Assembly (NCBI GenBank): GCA_016630955.3
Contig: CM049988.1
Coordinates: 1,364,001 to 1,428,000, forward strand
Length of the DNA: 64,000 bases
Source of the DNA: Didymella arachidicola
Lineage: Eukaryota; Ascomycota; Dothideomycetes; Pleosporales; Didymellaceae
Direction of reading: 5' to 3'
The notes below the pieces were generated by a model. The model did no database searches and was not told where the DNA came from. It was given only the letters and a program-made list of their open reading frames with translations. This document shows positions 1 through 12,011 of the stretch, one piece after another (the first letter of the stretch is position 1; every line of letters starts with the position of its first letter). A program made the translations under genes and the position numbers.

Positions 1-1347
1 GCAAGCAGTGTCCAGGTCTAGCCCCCCAATCCATCTCTTGGGCTGTGGCAGCAATACCATGTCCAACTCGATGTCCTGCATGGAAACGTGATGAATCCCA
101 TTCAGGCCTCCTAGCTTGAATCTTGCGATAGTCACACCTTCTGCTGCGTGGTTCTGGCTGAGCCAGCTCGGATTGCCGTTGAGTGTTGGCACAGCGCCAC
201 TGTTGAACATGTTGAGAGGATGGGCTTCTCCTGCTGCGAGGGCTAATAACGCGCCAGTGTATAGGACTTCATCTGTGGTTCGCTGAGCTTGTCCACGGTA
301 GGCAAGTCCAAGCCCGCACATGTTGATCATGACGCTTATCCTATCGCCAGCATACAAGCACCCTTTACTTAGCATGCCGTTGTGTCTCGCCATGAGGCTA
401 CTTCGCCACCCAGGTTCACGATCTCCGAACTCAATAGGTATGAGCAGGTCCAGGCCGGAGAAGTCGAACGGATAGAAACCCAGAACGCGAGCCATAAGTC
501 TCCACTGGATCTTTACAGTAGATCCTTCAGGTCCATTCATGATGAACACGGCTTGATGAATGTAGTAGCTTTGTCTATCCGTTGACCGGGGTTCGTTGAC
601 ATTGAACTCATGGAAGCACCACGCGCGTTCCCACCATCGAGCAGCACCGACTTTGCGAACGAAGCTTTGAATCACTGGAACATCTTTAGCTGGTGGTTTC
701 CAGGCTGGGTCAAACGGGATTTTATGGATATCGTACTTTGCGTCCTGAGCGAGTGAAGCCTCTACTCCGTCCAGACACACGTCCTCCAGTAAGACAAGCA
801 GGCGGAGGCAAGATCTGTAGATGACGTCCATTGCTGCAACCGACTTCTGTTTATCGATCGACGAGGCTTGGTCGATACATAGTTGGTCCATCCAGATCCC
901 CACACGTGGATGATCTTTCTCATCGAGTATAGCGTCAACAAAAGGCTTGCTAACAGGCCAATCGCCATAGCTCTCATATCCCTCCGGTAAGAAGTCCTCT
1001 GAACGCCAGCAGTACGATATCGCCACGTACTGTCGAACATAAAGCTCAGTCTCTTGGCACGACGACAAAGCGCTATTAGGGTAAATTAGACGAAAAGGTG
1101 TGTCCAGTATGGATGATTCCGAGCGCGGTTCGAATAGCAATGCGGTGTCAGGATCCCATATAGCAAGTTTTGCAAGCACCGAAATCGTCTCTTGCTCACT
1201 TTGCTTGAGCTTCGACAGCCCGTACTCGAAAGTTTGGGCCTTGTTGTCCTTGCTAAGGGTCAGTTTAAATAGGTCGGCACCTACTGGCTCATTTAGAGTA
1301 CTAGGCGCAGTAGGCGCATCAAGATTAGGTTCGGAATTGTCTTGCAT
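1..1347 (-). CDS. Heterokaryon incompatibility (HET) domain protein, 3'-truncated by window edge
   Basis: An uninterrupted reading frame of 449 codons runs from ATG at 1345-1347 to the window edge, so the C-terminus is missing. An in-frame stop lies upstream of this ATG. The N-terminal half carries the HET-domain (PF06985) landmarks: VAISYCW near residue 110, then GIWMDQLCIDQ near residue 150, then a block with RWWERAWCFHEF near residue 240. These match the family pattern (vSYxWG, W.DalCInQ, RxWxxQE). HET proteins take part in allorecognition and programmed cell death when incompatible hyphae fuse; which partner this one senses cannot be told from sequence. No intron is evident. It lies in tandem with the GH71 gene on the same strand, 249 bp apart. 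Confidence 0.9.
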   Translation of the reverse strand, partial: MQDNSEPNLDAPTAPSTLNEPVGADLFKLTLSKDNKAQTFEYGLSKLKQSEQETISVLAKLAIWDPDTALLFEPRSESSILDTPFRLIYPNSALSSCQETELYVRQYVAISYCWRSEDFLPEGYESYGDWPVSKPFVDAILDEKDHPRVGIWMDQLCIDQASSIDKQKSVAAMDVIYRSCLRLLVLLEDVCLDGVEASLAQDAKYDIHKIPFDPAWKPPAKDVPVIQSFVRKVGAARWWERAWCFHEFNVNEPRSTDRQSYYIHQAVFIMNGPEGSTVKIQWRLMARVLGFYPFDFSGLDLLIPIEFGDREPGWRSSLMARHNGMLSKGCLYAGDRISVMINMCGLGLAYRGQAQRTTDEVLYTGALLALAAGEAHPLNMFNSGAVPTLNGNPSWLSQNHAAEGVTIARFKLGGLNGIHHVSMQDIELDMVLLPQPKRWIGGLDLDTAC

Positions 1348-1596
1348 TGGATAAAAGATTGTATTATCTTGTCTGTAATGAGGTGTGGAAAACGTGAACC
1401 TCCAGGGCTGGGCTAACTTTTCGCTCAGACCACCTTACTGTCATGGTGGGGTGTGGGTCCCAAGCGGCAGATCAAGCCCTCTTTTGGACCTACCCGAGGT
1501 CGCTTAAATGGACCAACCCGTAGTAGCCTGCTCGTAAATACATGAGTCGGCTCTCTGCAATCGTGAGCTTGAGTCTTTGTCGTGAGCGTCCAACAT

Positions 1597-3048
1597 CTAG
1601 CTTGGCAGACCAACAACCTGGAAGTTGTAGTTGCACAGCGAAGCTGAGTTAGTGACCTATATTCAGTTAGCAAATGGCAAGCGCAATGCATATGGAATTC
1701 TTACCTCGAGCTTTCCGTAGCCGCCGCCGATCATGGTGCTGCCATCCCAGACCTCGAGCTGCACCTTGCCAGGAGTCAAGCCAGTGAATTTGATCTTGTT
1801 GTAGCCTTCGACAAGAGTCTGCTTGCCGAGCTCCTTCGTGCCGACGTTGACTACAGCAACGAGATTCGTCTTGCCCTTAGCGACAAGAACAATAGCGCTG
1901 ACAGCATCCTCGGCAGCTGTCTTGATGTCCTGAGATTTTCCAATAGGGTCTGAGCCACAGTTCGCGTCGACGGTAAGAGTGTGGTGCCAAAAGGCACCCT
2001 GAACAGGCTTGCCATTCGTTGGCACCATGTTGACTGTGGTCCTATCGCCACGCTTCCAGGCCTGGATGAATGCGGGAAGAATCTGCCAGTATCCCTTATG
2101 ATTGCGGTCCTTAACCTGTGCTTGGATCGCGGTGGACGTGGTCATAGGCTCATCCCAGAGATTGCCCATGTAATGGCTCTCACCAGCATCGTTCCAGGTC
2201 TGGAACTGAAGCATGTCCGGCTGCAAGTCCAAAGCTTGACCGAGGCGGTACTCGAGATTATCTTCACCGCGGCGGTACCAGTTGTTTCCGCCATCGAGAT
2301 GCTTGAATTGGATAGGCGAGATACCCATCATGAAGAGCTTCGATGCAGCCTTGGCCTTGGACTGGAAGGTCTTGTCGTCATTGGTTGACACAACGACCTT
2401 TCCAGCGCTAGTCTGGGGCCATGAGTTCCAGTTGAAGACTCCATCGATGTTCTGGTGATCGCTGAACGTCGTACTTGGGTTGATCTGGTAGTAACCAGGA
2501 ATGACGAGTACATCACCTACTTTCTTCTTAAAGTCTGCCCATGTGTACACGTTCTCACCTCCGAAAGTAGAGACCACCGGCTTGTTGTTGAACTTGAAGT
2601 ATGAGGCCCTTGTGATGTAGCTCTTGAAGTAGTCTGCGTAGTCGCTCGGGTCCTTGAGATGGCCGGCTGCGTGGTCGAAGGAAAAGAAGAGACCGAAGCC
2701 AAGATCATCGGCGTTCTTGAAAAGTCGGTCAACAGTATTGTTCGACCAGTATGCAAATTGATCTTTTTGAGGTGAGCAATGTCTACTGGGGTGTTCGGAG
2801 GTTTAATACCGAAGTTCATTGCGAATCCATCAAATCCAAGTGCCTTCGCATCAACAATATCCTGACGAGTATGGGCATCGGTGATCTCGCCGATCATATA
2901 GTGCGCAAACCTATGAGAATCAGCTTCTGCATCTTACGGCGAGCGACTTTACTTACACTGGCTTGTTGGCAGTTGCACGCTGCTCGACGGCTCGGGCTGA
3001 GCTAACGCCGGCTAAAAGACCTGCAACGACCGCAGAGGTAAAAAGCAT
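1597..3048 (-). CDS. Secreted glucan endo-1,3-alpha-glucosidase (GH71 mutanase)
   Basis: Four exons, complement(1597-1656, 1705-2762, 2810-2910, 2957-3048), give 436 aa, the usual length for a fungal GH71 enzyme without a binding module. Residues 1-20 form a signal peptide (MLFTSAVVAGLLAGVSSARA). Exon 2 opens with FAHYMIGEITDAHT, and the junction to exon 3 gives MNFDQFAYWSNNTVDRLF followed by GFGLFFSFDHA, typical of the GH71 (beta/alpha)8 barrel. All introns are GT..AG of 46-48 nt. The last intron (1657-1704) has a GCTAAC branch site and adds a 19-residue tail ending VVGLPS. The enzyme hydrolyses alpha-1,3-glucan of fungal cell walls, either for remodelling or for attacking other fungi. A TATAAA lies about 75 bp upstream of the ATG. 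Confidence 0.9.
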
Positions 3049-3119
3049 CTTATGTTGCGTACGAGAGAAGAGCTGCTTCGAAGCTGGATGCCATTGTTTG
3101 GGTGCGCATTATGCCGTCC

Positions 3120-3125
3120 TTTATA
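3120..3125 (-). promoter_or_regulatory. TATA box of the GH71 gene
   Basis: TATAAA on the minus strand, 72-77 bp upstream of the GH71 start codon. Position and sequence fit a core promoter element; there is no experimental support. Confidence 0.45.
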
Positions 3126-5154
3126 CAAGTAGTACTGGTCGCTATCAGGCCGCGAACAAGACAGACATGTGGTCCTCAGAACACTCGATTGATGTCAGGC
3201 GTGCAAGAGCGCAACGCGGGCTACTTCTAAATTCCGGTCAGTCTGGCTCGCAGCTGCGCGCAAGTGCAAGACACAACCAGGGTCTTTGTGGGCACTTTGC
3301 AGGAACCCGCAATTAGGAGCCCGGGCGCCACACGGCTCCGGCAGTCCGGCAATGGGCCGACGCCACGGTTGTAGCCGTGTCTGGCAGGTGCAGAGTCTAA
3401 TCTTCGCAGTTTCTGATATTTTCTTCCGACGATACGAGAGCATCTGGAGGACCATGAGGCAACGTGGGTACCATAGGTATACGAAAGTGGATGGAGTGGG
3501 GACGACAGGAAAGAGAAAATCGTCTAGTCGCTGACCAATGACGTTAGACAATACCTACTATTGCGTCTCTGCATATATCGGCGACCGTTTAGGTTATTTA
3601 TAGGCTATTGTGTCGTAGCTTATAGTCCATCGATGTTGAAAGCCCACTTGACACGATCAATTGTTCAGTAACAAATGACATTTCGAGCTGGCCTTGCACA
3701 GCATGGTCATCGAGTTCACCACCAAACCTGTTCACCATGTTGTCTCCACAGATTGCCTGTATAATTCGTGGGTTTTACTCGAAAGAAATGCGTAACTTGC
3801 CGTCTCCCCAACGGGAAGGGATGTTTCTCGAACTTGCGATGAATCCTAGGCTTGGGAAGATCAACATCGGTCGTATGAGTACCTAGGTAACCTCATCTCA
3901 GAGTTCAGTCTCATTGGCACCCACGCACCGTAGCTCTCGCGACACGTGCAACATGTGTGCTCACACTTCCACTTCTTCGCCCTCCCATGAGCCGTCATTA
4001 AAAAAGTCCCGGATCTGAGTTATGTGCGGCGTGATGTGTTTGCGACATACGATGATGATCAGTCTATTCAAGCGATGTACTTTGTGGTCAGGCTCTCCTA
4101 TGTTAGATTGCAGATTGATCAGGTGCAGCAGTTCGTTTTGCGGAAATAATCTTCTTTATAAGGCGTTCGCAGCCCTTGAGCAACAGGTTGCTCCATTCGC
4201 AGCTATTGCGGTAGCCACTGCCCACGCTCTAGTGGAAATGAGGAGGAGTACTCCAGGATAAACATCGAGAATGAGGTTCTTCTTCGCCCATGAAGGAGTT
4301 CAGTCAGAACAATCGAACGCTACCTGCCTCTAATCGCAGGCGGATGAGGTGTGCAAGCAATCTCGCTGGAGCCTGATCCATCATTCCGTCATTCAGGTCG
4401 ATGGCAGCTACGTTATAGCCGAGTGTCGCGAATTTGACCTGCCACGCTAGCCGGCAAAAATGAATCGACATCAAAGCAGGGGTATAGCTCTGGTACAAAC
4501 GATTGCGCCGGTTCAGGCGCCAGCCGGAACGAAAACATTGTCAGTTCCCTCATTTCGTCGTATACACGAGTGGCAAGGTGTGTGCGACTAGGTACGTCAG
4601 GCTTGAATGTTACTGGTCTAGACGCAGAAGACCCACGGTTGGCAGCGACTGTACGTGGCTCGGCGATCGTATGGGCAGCGTAATCCCCATGGAAAAGTCT
4701 CTTCGAAGCACACCAGCTTGTAGATCGGGAACGACGACGGGGGTTAAATGGGGACAAGAAATAAGTGGATCGACAGGTGCAATGCCTGCTTGCGAAAGGA
4801 GGCTGCCGATCGTATGATTCGTCGTTGTTACGACTCACATCGATAGTAAAGGTGCACCCGACTCATGCCAAGAGCTACAAATGCGCAATACATTGCAGTT
4901 GCCTAGCTTGGAGCCAGTCTGGTTAAAGACTTCAAGTATCGCAAGTGACAGCCCCTTGGGTCTATCCGTAGGTACATGGTCACAATTAACGATGCCACGC
5001 GCCAGTTTGTGAAAGCTCGCGATCTTGAAATGGTGGACGTGTTGTCTGGGCACTGTGTCCGCTTTCCAGTGAAGTCGAGAAGGTGCTACAACGGGGTCTC
5101 GGGCAGAAACGTATCATCATTCGTAAAATAGCGGCTAGATTAAGACCTGACATT
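3126..5154. other. Gene-poor stretch between GH71 and dienelactone hydrolase genes
   Basis: About 2 kb with only short, overlapping open frames on both strands. The longest (minus, 4413-4838, 141 codons) has no recognisable motif and biased composition. A minus-strand fragment near 4304-4450 reads FATLGYNVAAIDLND, which faintly resembles a Rossmann strand, but no continuation was found. No RNA gene, repeat or transposon seen. Confidence 0.5.
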
Positions 5155-5937
5155 CTAGTGCAGGTACTCCTGGAAAAAACCAACAGCATCCCTCTTCGCC
5201 TTTTCAAGCGCAGCCTTTTGTGTAGGGTTATTCGGGTCACCGCGCGCAGCAAAGCCGTGCTGAACGCCAGGGAAGAAGATATACTCCCAGGGAATGTTCA
5301 GCTGGGGCAGCTTCTCGAGGCTGTACTTTTTGAGCTCCTCAGTGAATGCGAAGTCGTTCTCGGGCGCAAGGATCTGGATGGGAACCTTGGTAGCATCGAT
5401 CTCGGCTTTCTCGACGAGCGAAGGGTGAGCTATGGAGATGGCGTCGATGAGCTGGGGATCAGCACCAAGCTTTAAGCAAGCCCAGGCGCCATAGCAGTAT
5501 CCGATTGCAACAACCTTCTTGTATTGCTTCTTCAAGGTCTCAGCATACTCCTTGATCTGGGACCAACGGATGTCCTTGTTGTGGCGCCTGAGGAAGTCCA
5601 TCATGTCGAAGCTCTTGGCCTTCTCTGGGTTGGAAAGCGCATCAGGGTCGACAACTTCGCCTTCAAAGCTGCGGTCTGTCAGTTGGTCTCTCTTTTGCGA
5701 CGCTCGCTAGGTGCCTCACAGGTCAGGGACATAGACGGTCGCCTGCGACTCCTTTGCGAAATGGTCCGCGATAAGGCGAATGTTGGGAAGAGTCCAACCG
5801 AAGATGTCGGTGAGGATGAGGATTGCGGCATCCTTGGAGTCGCCAGCAACGTACGCCTTCGAGTTGTTGAGGGTGGTCTCCGTGCCAGAGGCCTGGCCAT
5901 CCCACTTGAAGCCGGTTTTGCAGTTCTCGCAAGACAT
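5155..5937 (-). CDS. Dienelactone hydrolase family protein
   Basis: Two exons, complement(5155-5668, 5720-5937), joined by a 51-nt GTGAGG..CAG intron, encode 243 aa, the normal size for this alpha/beta-hydrolase family. The catalytic triad is visible: Cys131 in GYCYGAW, Asp178 in APENDF and His210 in GVQHGF. The N-terminus MSCENCKTGFKWDG is the usual fungal DLH start. Family members hydrolyse dienelactones or other small esters and lactones. No signal peptide is present and the C-terminus (QEYLH) is not a PTS1, so it is probably cytosolic. It sits 1.9 kb from the acyl-CoA synthetase gene on the same strand; a link to that pathway is only an inference. Confidence 0.9.
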
Positions 5938-7837
5938 TTCGTTTGTGTATCTGTCGACCTGAAAAACAACGATATTTTAAAGAGGCAATTGAGTAGAGAA
6001 GTTCCGGAAGCTCACGGCATGTAGCCTTTTTGCGTCTACAGCCCTCGGAGGGGTAGCTGGTCGGGAGGCCGGAGGCTGTCTTGCCGACTTTTGAAGCTCT
6101 TCCATCATCTCCAGCCAATGGCAGAGCTCGGTCGGCATGCTTGCGAACATGAATGGCGTTGTGGGGTTCGGTGACGATAGGATAGCCAGGGTTTGGAAGG
6201 CGATAAGGCCTCGACGAGGGTAAAGTCCGTTGGTCCTTTGCCGATTTGTCGCCGGTGTTCGCTTGCAACATCCGCATCGCAAGGCGGGAGGCTGTCAGGG
6301 TGGATAAGGATCACAACGTCATTTCCGGAATTCCAACATGTTGTACAGTGCTGGCATCGTGGTCGCTCATTTGCCCGGTGAACCGTGAACCAACCTTAGT
6401 TGCTGAAGCAGTGCATGATCCAAGTAGTAGGTAGGGACAGCAAGGATAGAACTGTAAAATCGGCGTTAGATACGTAGGTCAGGCACAGATGATTCTGCGA
6501 ATCTCAGCAGCAGTGCTCTAGTCTTTGGCTGAAGAGCCTCATCGTTTGCATCGCGCATCGTCTCGTGTTTCTGGTGCACATCTTCCAAAAGTATACTCAC
6601 TCCATCTTCGCGGCTATCAGATAATGAAATCTCCCACCATAGGCCGCTACTTCTGGGTGAAGAGCATTGTATATGAAGCCACTGACATGAGGTTCACACG
6701 AGAACGCAAGCTCAGGATTTTCACCACGCACTTTGAAGAAAGGTTCTTCTGTGTTTGCGTCAGTCGATTACTATATGCATGGGTGAGTTCATGACACTTT
6801 GTCGGAACGAAGGTCTGTAACGCTCAGCAATGCTGGCTCTTGCGACGTAGACTTGGATGCCTCAAAGCTGTCTGATACCCTCAGTATATCATGCATTGGG
6901 GATACAAGCGTCCATGCTCTTCCAAGGTTGTGTCGGAGGCAGGTCTGAAGGTCAAAGGTCGCGATACCAGACCGCGTGACGCTTCCAAGGTTGTGTGCGT
7001 ATGTCGACCTATACGACGCGTCCTCCTCTTGTTGGTAGCCGCAACATGCCCATGGCATGGATTAAGTTTGTAGCCTTAGTTTTGGTTTCGTACAAAGCTT
7101 CAGAGCTGCCAGCGTGTGCCGTCGGCTTGACGTGAATACTGCGAGGATTGCCGGGTTTCTCTCCATGCTCGGCGAATGTCGAACGGCTGAGCCAGAAGAG
7201 CGCCTAAACTTCCGGAAGTGGGAGCAAGGCAGTTGCAGAGCTGCAGTAAGAATTTGATGCCACGGATCATTGGAATGCTGTTGAGGACCAGTGGTCCAAC
7301 AAGTTCTGGACAACGGTAGGATCCGGTTACTCAATGACCGTGCAAGCCAGTCATTGATCCCAGTCCCTCGATCTGGAGTTCTGATGTGCGGCTGATTCTG
7401 CTGGACAATATAAGTCAGGAGTCCCCGGCTCTCTTCACCGCTGCGGCGCTGTCTGAAAAAATGGTGTGATGCAGCCACCTAACAACCTGCTGACACCTGG
7501 GCAGTTCACGTGACTGCTGGAGAGGCCCACCTTGGAAGATCGTGGCATCCTAAAAGAGCTAGTCACAAATTAGCTACAGTAGCCGCATGGTATTTTAATC
7601 AATAACCAAGTCTGAACACAGCACAGGTTGCCCTGATCACAAGATGCTGCAAGGTGGAATTGGAGAGGCCTTCCGTTTGCTGTCACGGGCAGGCTATTCC
7701 GTAAGCGAACTAGCTAACTTGGCGGAATTGCGTCGGCTCCAACCTTCCATCCCTCGTCGAAGTTCGTCCTGCGTTGCTTATATCAGAATCGCTATGCGCT
7801 CGTGATAATCCCCACTCTCCAAGCCACAGGGCGCCAT
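5938..7837. other. Gene-poor stretch between DLH and acyl-CoA synthetase genes
   Basis: 1.9 kb. Open frames of 60-184 codons overlap on both strands, but none shows a motif, a start context or introns that would support a gene. The 5938-6280 part overlaps the likely 5' leader of the DLH gene. No repeats or RNA genes recognised. Confidence 0.5.
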
Positions 7838-9708
7838 TTACAGCTTCGCTAGATGAACGCTTGTAATCACCCACTGTTGCACATCCGCGCAAGTCTCATA
7901 ATCAGGAGGGAAGAACCGCGGACCTAAAAGCTTCTTCTGAACCTTGCCAGTTGCTGTCTTCGGGAGTTCACCTGGTGCGATCCGAAGCAATGTCGGCAGC
8001 TTGTAACCCGCGAGCCGTCCACGGAGGTCTCTGCGCACGTCCTCGATTGTGAGTATGTGGTCAGCGTTGCCATGTGTCTCCAGAAACGAATCGGTCAAAT
8101 CCTCTTCTTGTAGCGACAACAACGCAGCTACACGTTGTCCGAACTCTTCATCAGCGACACCAACTACCATGGCTTCGGACACGTATGGTAGTCCCAACAA
8201 TTCACGCTCGATATCCAGAGCCGAGATCTTATATCCCCCAGACTTGATGATGTCCAGCGAGGCGCGGCCCACGATGTAATAGTAAGTCCCTTCTTTGCGC
8301 GCAATATCTCCAGTTCTGAAGTAACCTTCACCATCGTGAGCTTTCGCGGTGGCTTCGGGGTCCTGGAGATATTTGGAGAACATGTGCTAACGCTATCAGC
8401 AGTATAGTGGCTCGCATTTGGTTGACACTCACCGGGCTCTTTACCAGCACCTCGCCCTCATCGCCATCTGATAACTTGACGTCAACTCCACTGGCAACCT
8501 GACCCACAGATCCGTTCGGCACTTTCTTATCCTCCAAATGAACCCTGAAGATCGCGCCGAATTCGGTGGCGCCATACCTTTGTACGATCTTCTTCTGCAT
8601 GAGCCTAGACCAGAAGGCGTTCAAAGGCTGAGGTAACGCCGACGTGCCACAGAGACACGCCCGAAATTGACGCGCGCCAGCGATGTATTTGGCCAGTTCC
8701 TCAGATGCCAATTTGGTCAAAGTACGCTGGTAATGCCGCTGCATCCGCATGTAAATCGTTGGCACACCCGAGAAGAAAGTCAATCGAAGTTGACTATTGG
8801 TTACACCTTGTTTCCACCTTTCCCACATCCAGACCTCATCGAAACCGCCACTACGGAATTCGATGCGACTGCCAGAGATGAGAAAGGGAAAGAAGTTGAT
8901 TCCCACGCCAGTGGCATGATGCACGGGAAGAACGTGCAGCATGACATCATCTTCCGTGAGTCTGTAATGGTCTGCGACAGACATTGCGCAATCGAAGACA
9001 AAAGACCTACGCATTACGGCGCCCTTAGGCGGACCAGTCGTGCCGCTCGTGAAGATTACAACGCCCGGGGCATTTTCCTCCAAGGCACGGTCTGAGGAAA
9101 TCAATATGTCTGATGGGTCCAGCGTGGGCGCATAGATACAGGAGCCAATTGGCACCCCCCGAAAGTGCTCATTGCTTGTAGATGCAATCCTCTTCTCAAG
9201 ATCACAGCACTTCTTTAGACCCAATGAGCTGACGAGAACCAGCGCCGAGCGTGACTTTTCGATAAAGTACACCGCCTCGTCCAACGGAAGTGCAGGCGTT
9301 ATTGGCACTGCTGCTGCACCGAGAGCAAGCACCGTGAGCATCGCAACGGTATACTCGTAGCCACCAGCCGCCACTATCGCAATGTAAACTTCGTCTCTGC
9401 GGCCCAAAGCGTCGAGCGTCGCCGAGTCTAGAGTATTCACTACCATCTCGCGCAACACCAGCACGTCGGAGAGCAGCTCAATGTGGGTTCTTTGGTGTTT
9501 CGAACGCACATCGTCGATCGCTATACGGGCCGGTGTGCGACCAGCATACCTCAGCAACCGACTGAAGAGAGGCTACACTGTTCAGCTTCGCCAATGTGAT
9601 AGGTACAAAGATACTGACAGTGTTGGGAAGTATATTCGCACCTGTGTGCGTTGGGACCATGAAGGAACGGTCCTCCATGTTATCTTCTAGCTGGTCCTCG
9701 TGAGCCAT
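7838..9708 (-). CDS. AMP-dependent acyl-CoA synthetase with C-terminal AKL (peroxisomal-type)
   Basis: Three exons, complement(7838-8386, 8433-9572, 9619-9708), encode 592 aa. Both introns are 46 nt, GT..AG. ANL-superfamily motifs appear in order: FTSGTTGPPKGAV (A3), YGATEFG (A5), YFRTGDIA (A7), KSGGYKISALDIE (A8) and PKTATGKVQKK (A10 lysine). The overall pattern is closest to the ACSF3/malonyl-CoA synthetase-like branch of fungal acyl-CoA ligases, but the substrate cannot be deduced. The protein ends in HLAKL, which fits a PTS1-like tripeptide (AKL), so peroxisomal import is likely. Start choice: the first ATG of the short exon 1 was taken; in-frame ATGs 10 and 16 codons later are also possible. 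It is transcribed away from the BAHD acyltransferase gene. Confidence 0.88.
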
Positions 9709-11798
9709 TGCTTGCTAGAAGGACTGTTCCATTCCAAACGTCAGAATTAAGGTATCGGCAATCATAAGGAAGCAAGGCCCGGGCTCGAATAAACCCGAAT
9801 TGATTTGAATTGTCATCATAGTCGATGGCAAACATCGGTATTTTCACATAAGCACGATGCTGGAGAAGCCGCGGGGCTCTCAGGCTGTACCCCGCAATTA
9901 CCACTCGCGCTTAACGCTAATGACTGCTAGTCAACGTACCCTCTGAACGATGAAAACTGCAACTCTGTCGGCAATAAAGCAGGACTGGATCCTTAGGCAC
10001 CAGTGACATTGGATTTTTTCACAACATCACTCGTGCACGACGATCAGACAAACACAGCCTAGTTTAACCGCGGTCCGCAGGCTTGCCCTCGACAAGGCTG
10101 TGAGCCCACCTAATTAGCTTCTGCAAGAGCGTACAGATCCCACGATAAATAAGCACAGTACGAGTTCACATGCTACTTCGAGGCATTGCTGGCTACGATT
10201 ATAGAGTAAGGTTTGACTACCCTTAGATTGCTCCAACGCAACCTCAATAGACAACCGCTGCGTCACACAGGGTTCGAGTGAGGGATTGGACAACGCATTA
10301 ACAACGAAGCCTATCACTGCAGTGTTCCAGAAGGTCAGTCGAAGGGCACACGACGCCAAACCGGTGAGAAGCGTGAGACAAGCCTTCTGCCTGGTACTGC
10401 GGTCCGCAGCCGGCTGGACCGTCCCTCGTCTCATCCGCATGGCCCCCAAAGGCACGGAAATCTTACCAGCCAGTAAGAGCGGCCCTGCCATATCAGCAGT
10501 CCAAGTAGAGAGGGGTCGTCTTGTTTTTGTTTGTTCAGCTGTTTGCGTAGCAGGAACCTGCGCTGCAGCGCTCCTGCGCATGTGCCTCAGCCTGTCATGC
10601 ATGCATGCAGAGCAAATCATCTGTACAAGGCAATCAATCAGCTCGCCCTATCGACCGATTCGCCGACCTGCAGAAGTGCGGTAAAACTGCTCTCTATCTC
10701 ATTGGAGTTCAGCAGTTGCACGAGACACAACCACGCTACGTGGCGCTCACCACACTCGATTCTCGATCAAAACAGTCATACCTCTTTCGCCATTCGGCAC
10801 GCAGGCTCTGGCGACTTCTTCGACCTTGTTGTTCTCTACTACCCGTATTGAGCTGGCAGAGGAATTGGGCTCTCGGTCCAAGCTCACGAACTCCACTTGC
10901 GACGTGTCTGCTCGGTGCGCGTGCACCTATGACGCAAGTTTACTTACAATGCGGCCCACGTTCTCTGAGCATAACGACAGCGTTCACCGCTATGCGGCGT
11001 CTGGGCTATTTCAGGCTGCACTGACCCACTCTTGTATGTGTTGTGTGTGTTTCAAATGTCACTGACTGTACGCGCATTCCAACCACCTGGATGGTGGGCT
11101 GCTGTATCGCCTTGCATAGGCACGAAGCGCAACATGTTTGCCTGCTGCCTGGACAACTGGCCAGTACGCGCTCGGGATGTGATGCGCGACACGGCGTCTG
11201 CTTGTGGTGATGAGATGGCGGCTTCGCCTCATTAGTCGCCCTGTTGCCAGCCAATACAACTTTTTGCGTGGCGTGACGGGCCCTGCGGCTGTCATCGAAG
11301 GCATTCCCGCGCACCAGCTTCTAACGCAGAGTCAGCCTGGCCAAGAGAGAAAGAAGGTGAAAAAAGGACTGTTGCACTGCCTTGCCCTCCCGAAATCTAG
11401 CACGGTGACTTCCGGGGGGATGTTGTCTGCTTTTGAATTGCGGTCACCTCAGGCCCGCAGCAACGGTCGTTGCTCGGTGGGCACCCGAAGTTGATCGCGC
11501 CCTTGCCCTTTGCATCCAGGTTGGTGGAGACACAAGACGAACGTTCCCACAACCGGAAGCACATCGCCCGCATCCGCAACGTTTGGCTCAGGAACAGTGA
11601 AATCATAAGGCGGACGGGGAAGACGGGGCGCTCAACGTTGGGCGCCGGGTGTGACCCGGAAGCCCCTGTCTGAACGAAGCTTGCTCGGGGATGCGGCTTG
11701 AAGCCGCCATTGCACGGAAATGGGATGGTCACTGCTATTAGCGCAATCGGGCCGTGTGCCAAACGTCTCGGTCAACGCGGCCTAGCCGTCACACAGGC
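9709..11798. other. Divergent intergenic region between acyl-CoA synthetase and acyltransferase
   Basis: About 2.1 kb (2.3 kb including the hairpin and TATA box listed separately) with no supportable gene. Many short frames on both strands overlap one another. It is the only upstream space for both the minus-strand synthetase and the plus-strand acyltransferase, so it should hold both promoters. Confidence 0.5.
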
Positions 11799-11880
11799 TC
11801 GACAAAGGGACCTTGCGGTGACAGCTCTCGTGGATTTCCTGCGTGTTTGTTACCCCTTCACCGCAAGGTCTCATTGTCGA
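11799..11880. repeat. Inverted repeat (23-nt arms, 21/23 matching) upstream of acyltransferase
   Basis: The left arm 11799-11821 begins TCGACAAAGGGACC and the right arm 11858-11880 is its reverse complement apart from two mismatches, leaving a 36-nt loop. The pair ends 42 bp before the TATATATA of the acyltransferase gene. It could be a transcription-factor site, a transcribed hairpin in the promoter, or the remnant of a tiny inverted-repeat element. No target-site duplication was evident. Confidence 0.75.
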
Positions 11881-11922
11881 CCCCCGCAGATTCACTGTAC
11901 GTGTGACTGTTCTCATTCCCGG

Positions 11923-11930
11923 TATATATA
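11923..11930 (+). promoter_or_regulatory. TATA box of the acyltransferase gene
   Basis: TATATATA 82 bp before the start codon at 12012, within the normal range for a fungal core promoter. Sequence evidence only. Confidence 0.45.
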
Positions 11931-12011
11931 CTAACTGCGGCAGGCCCCGGATATGTCCTTAAATTTCATTCTAACAACGCGCAATTCTGACGCTAGCACA
12001 TTGTCGTGAAC

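Noticed and set aside
2763..2809. Apparent frameshift in the GH71 gene
   Set aside because: A 47-nt GT..AG intron with a GCTCACC branch-like site removes it and restores the family block MNFDQFAYW.
4304..4498. Rossmann-like fragment FATLGYNVAAIDLND
   Set aside because: Isolated, with no upstream glycine motif and no downstream continuation in any frame.
5723..6277. 184-codon minus-strand frame over the DLH 5' end
   Set aside because: It overlaps the DLH coding exon in another frame and has no motif of its own.
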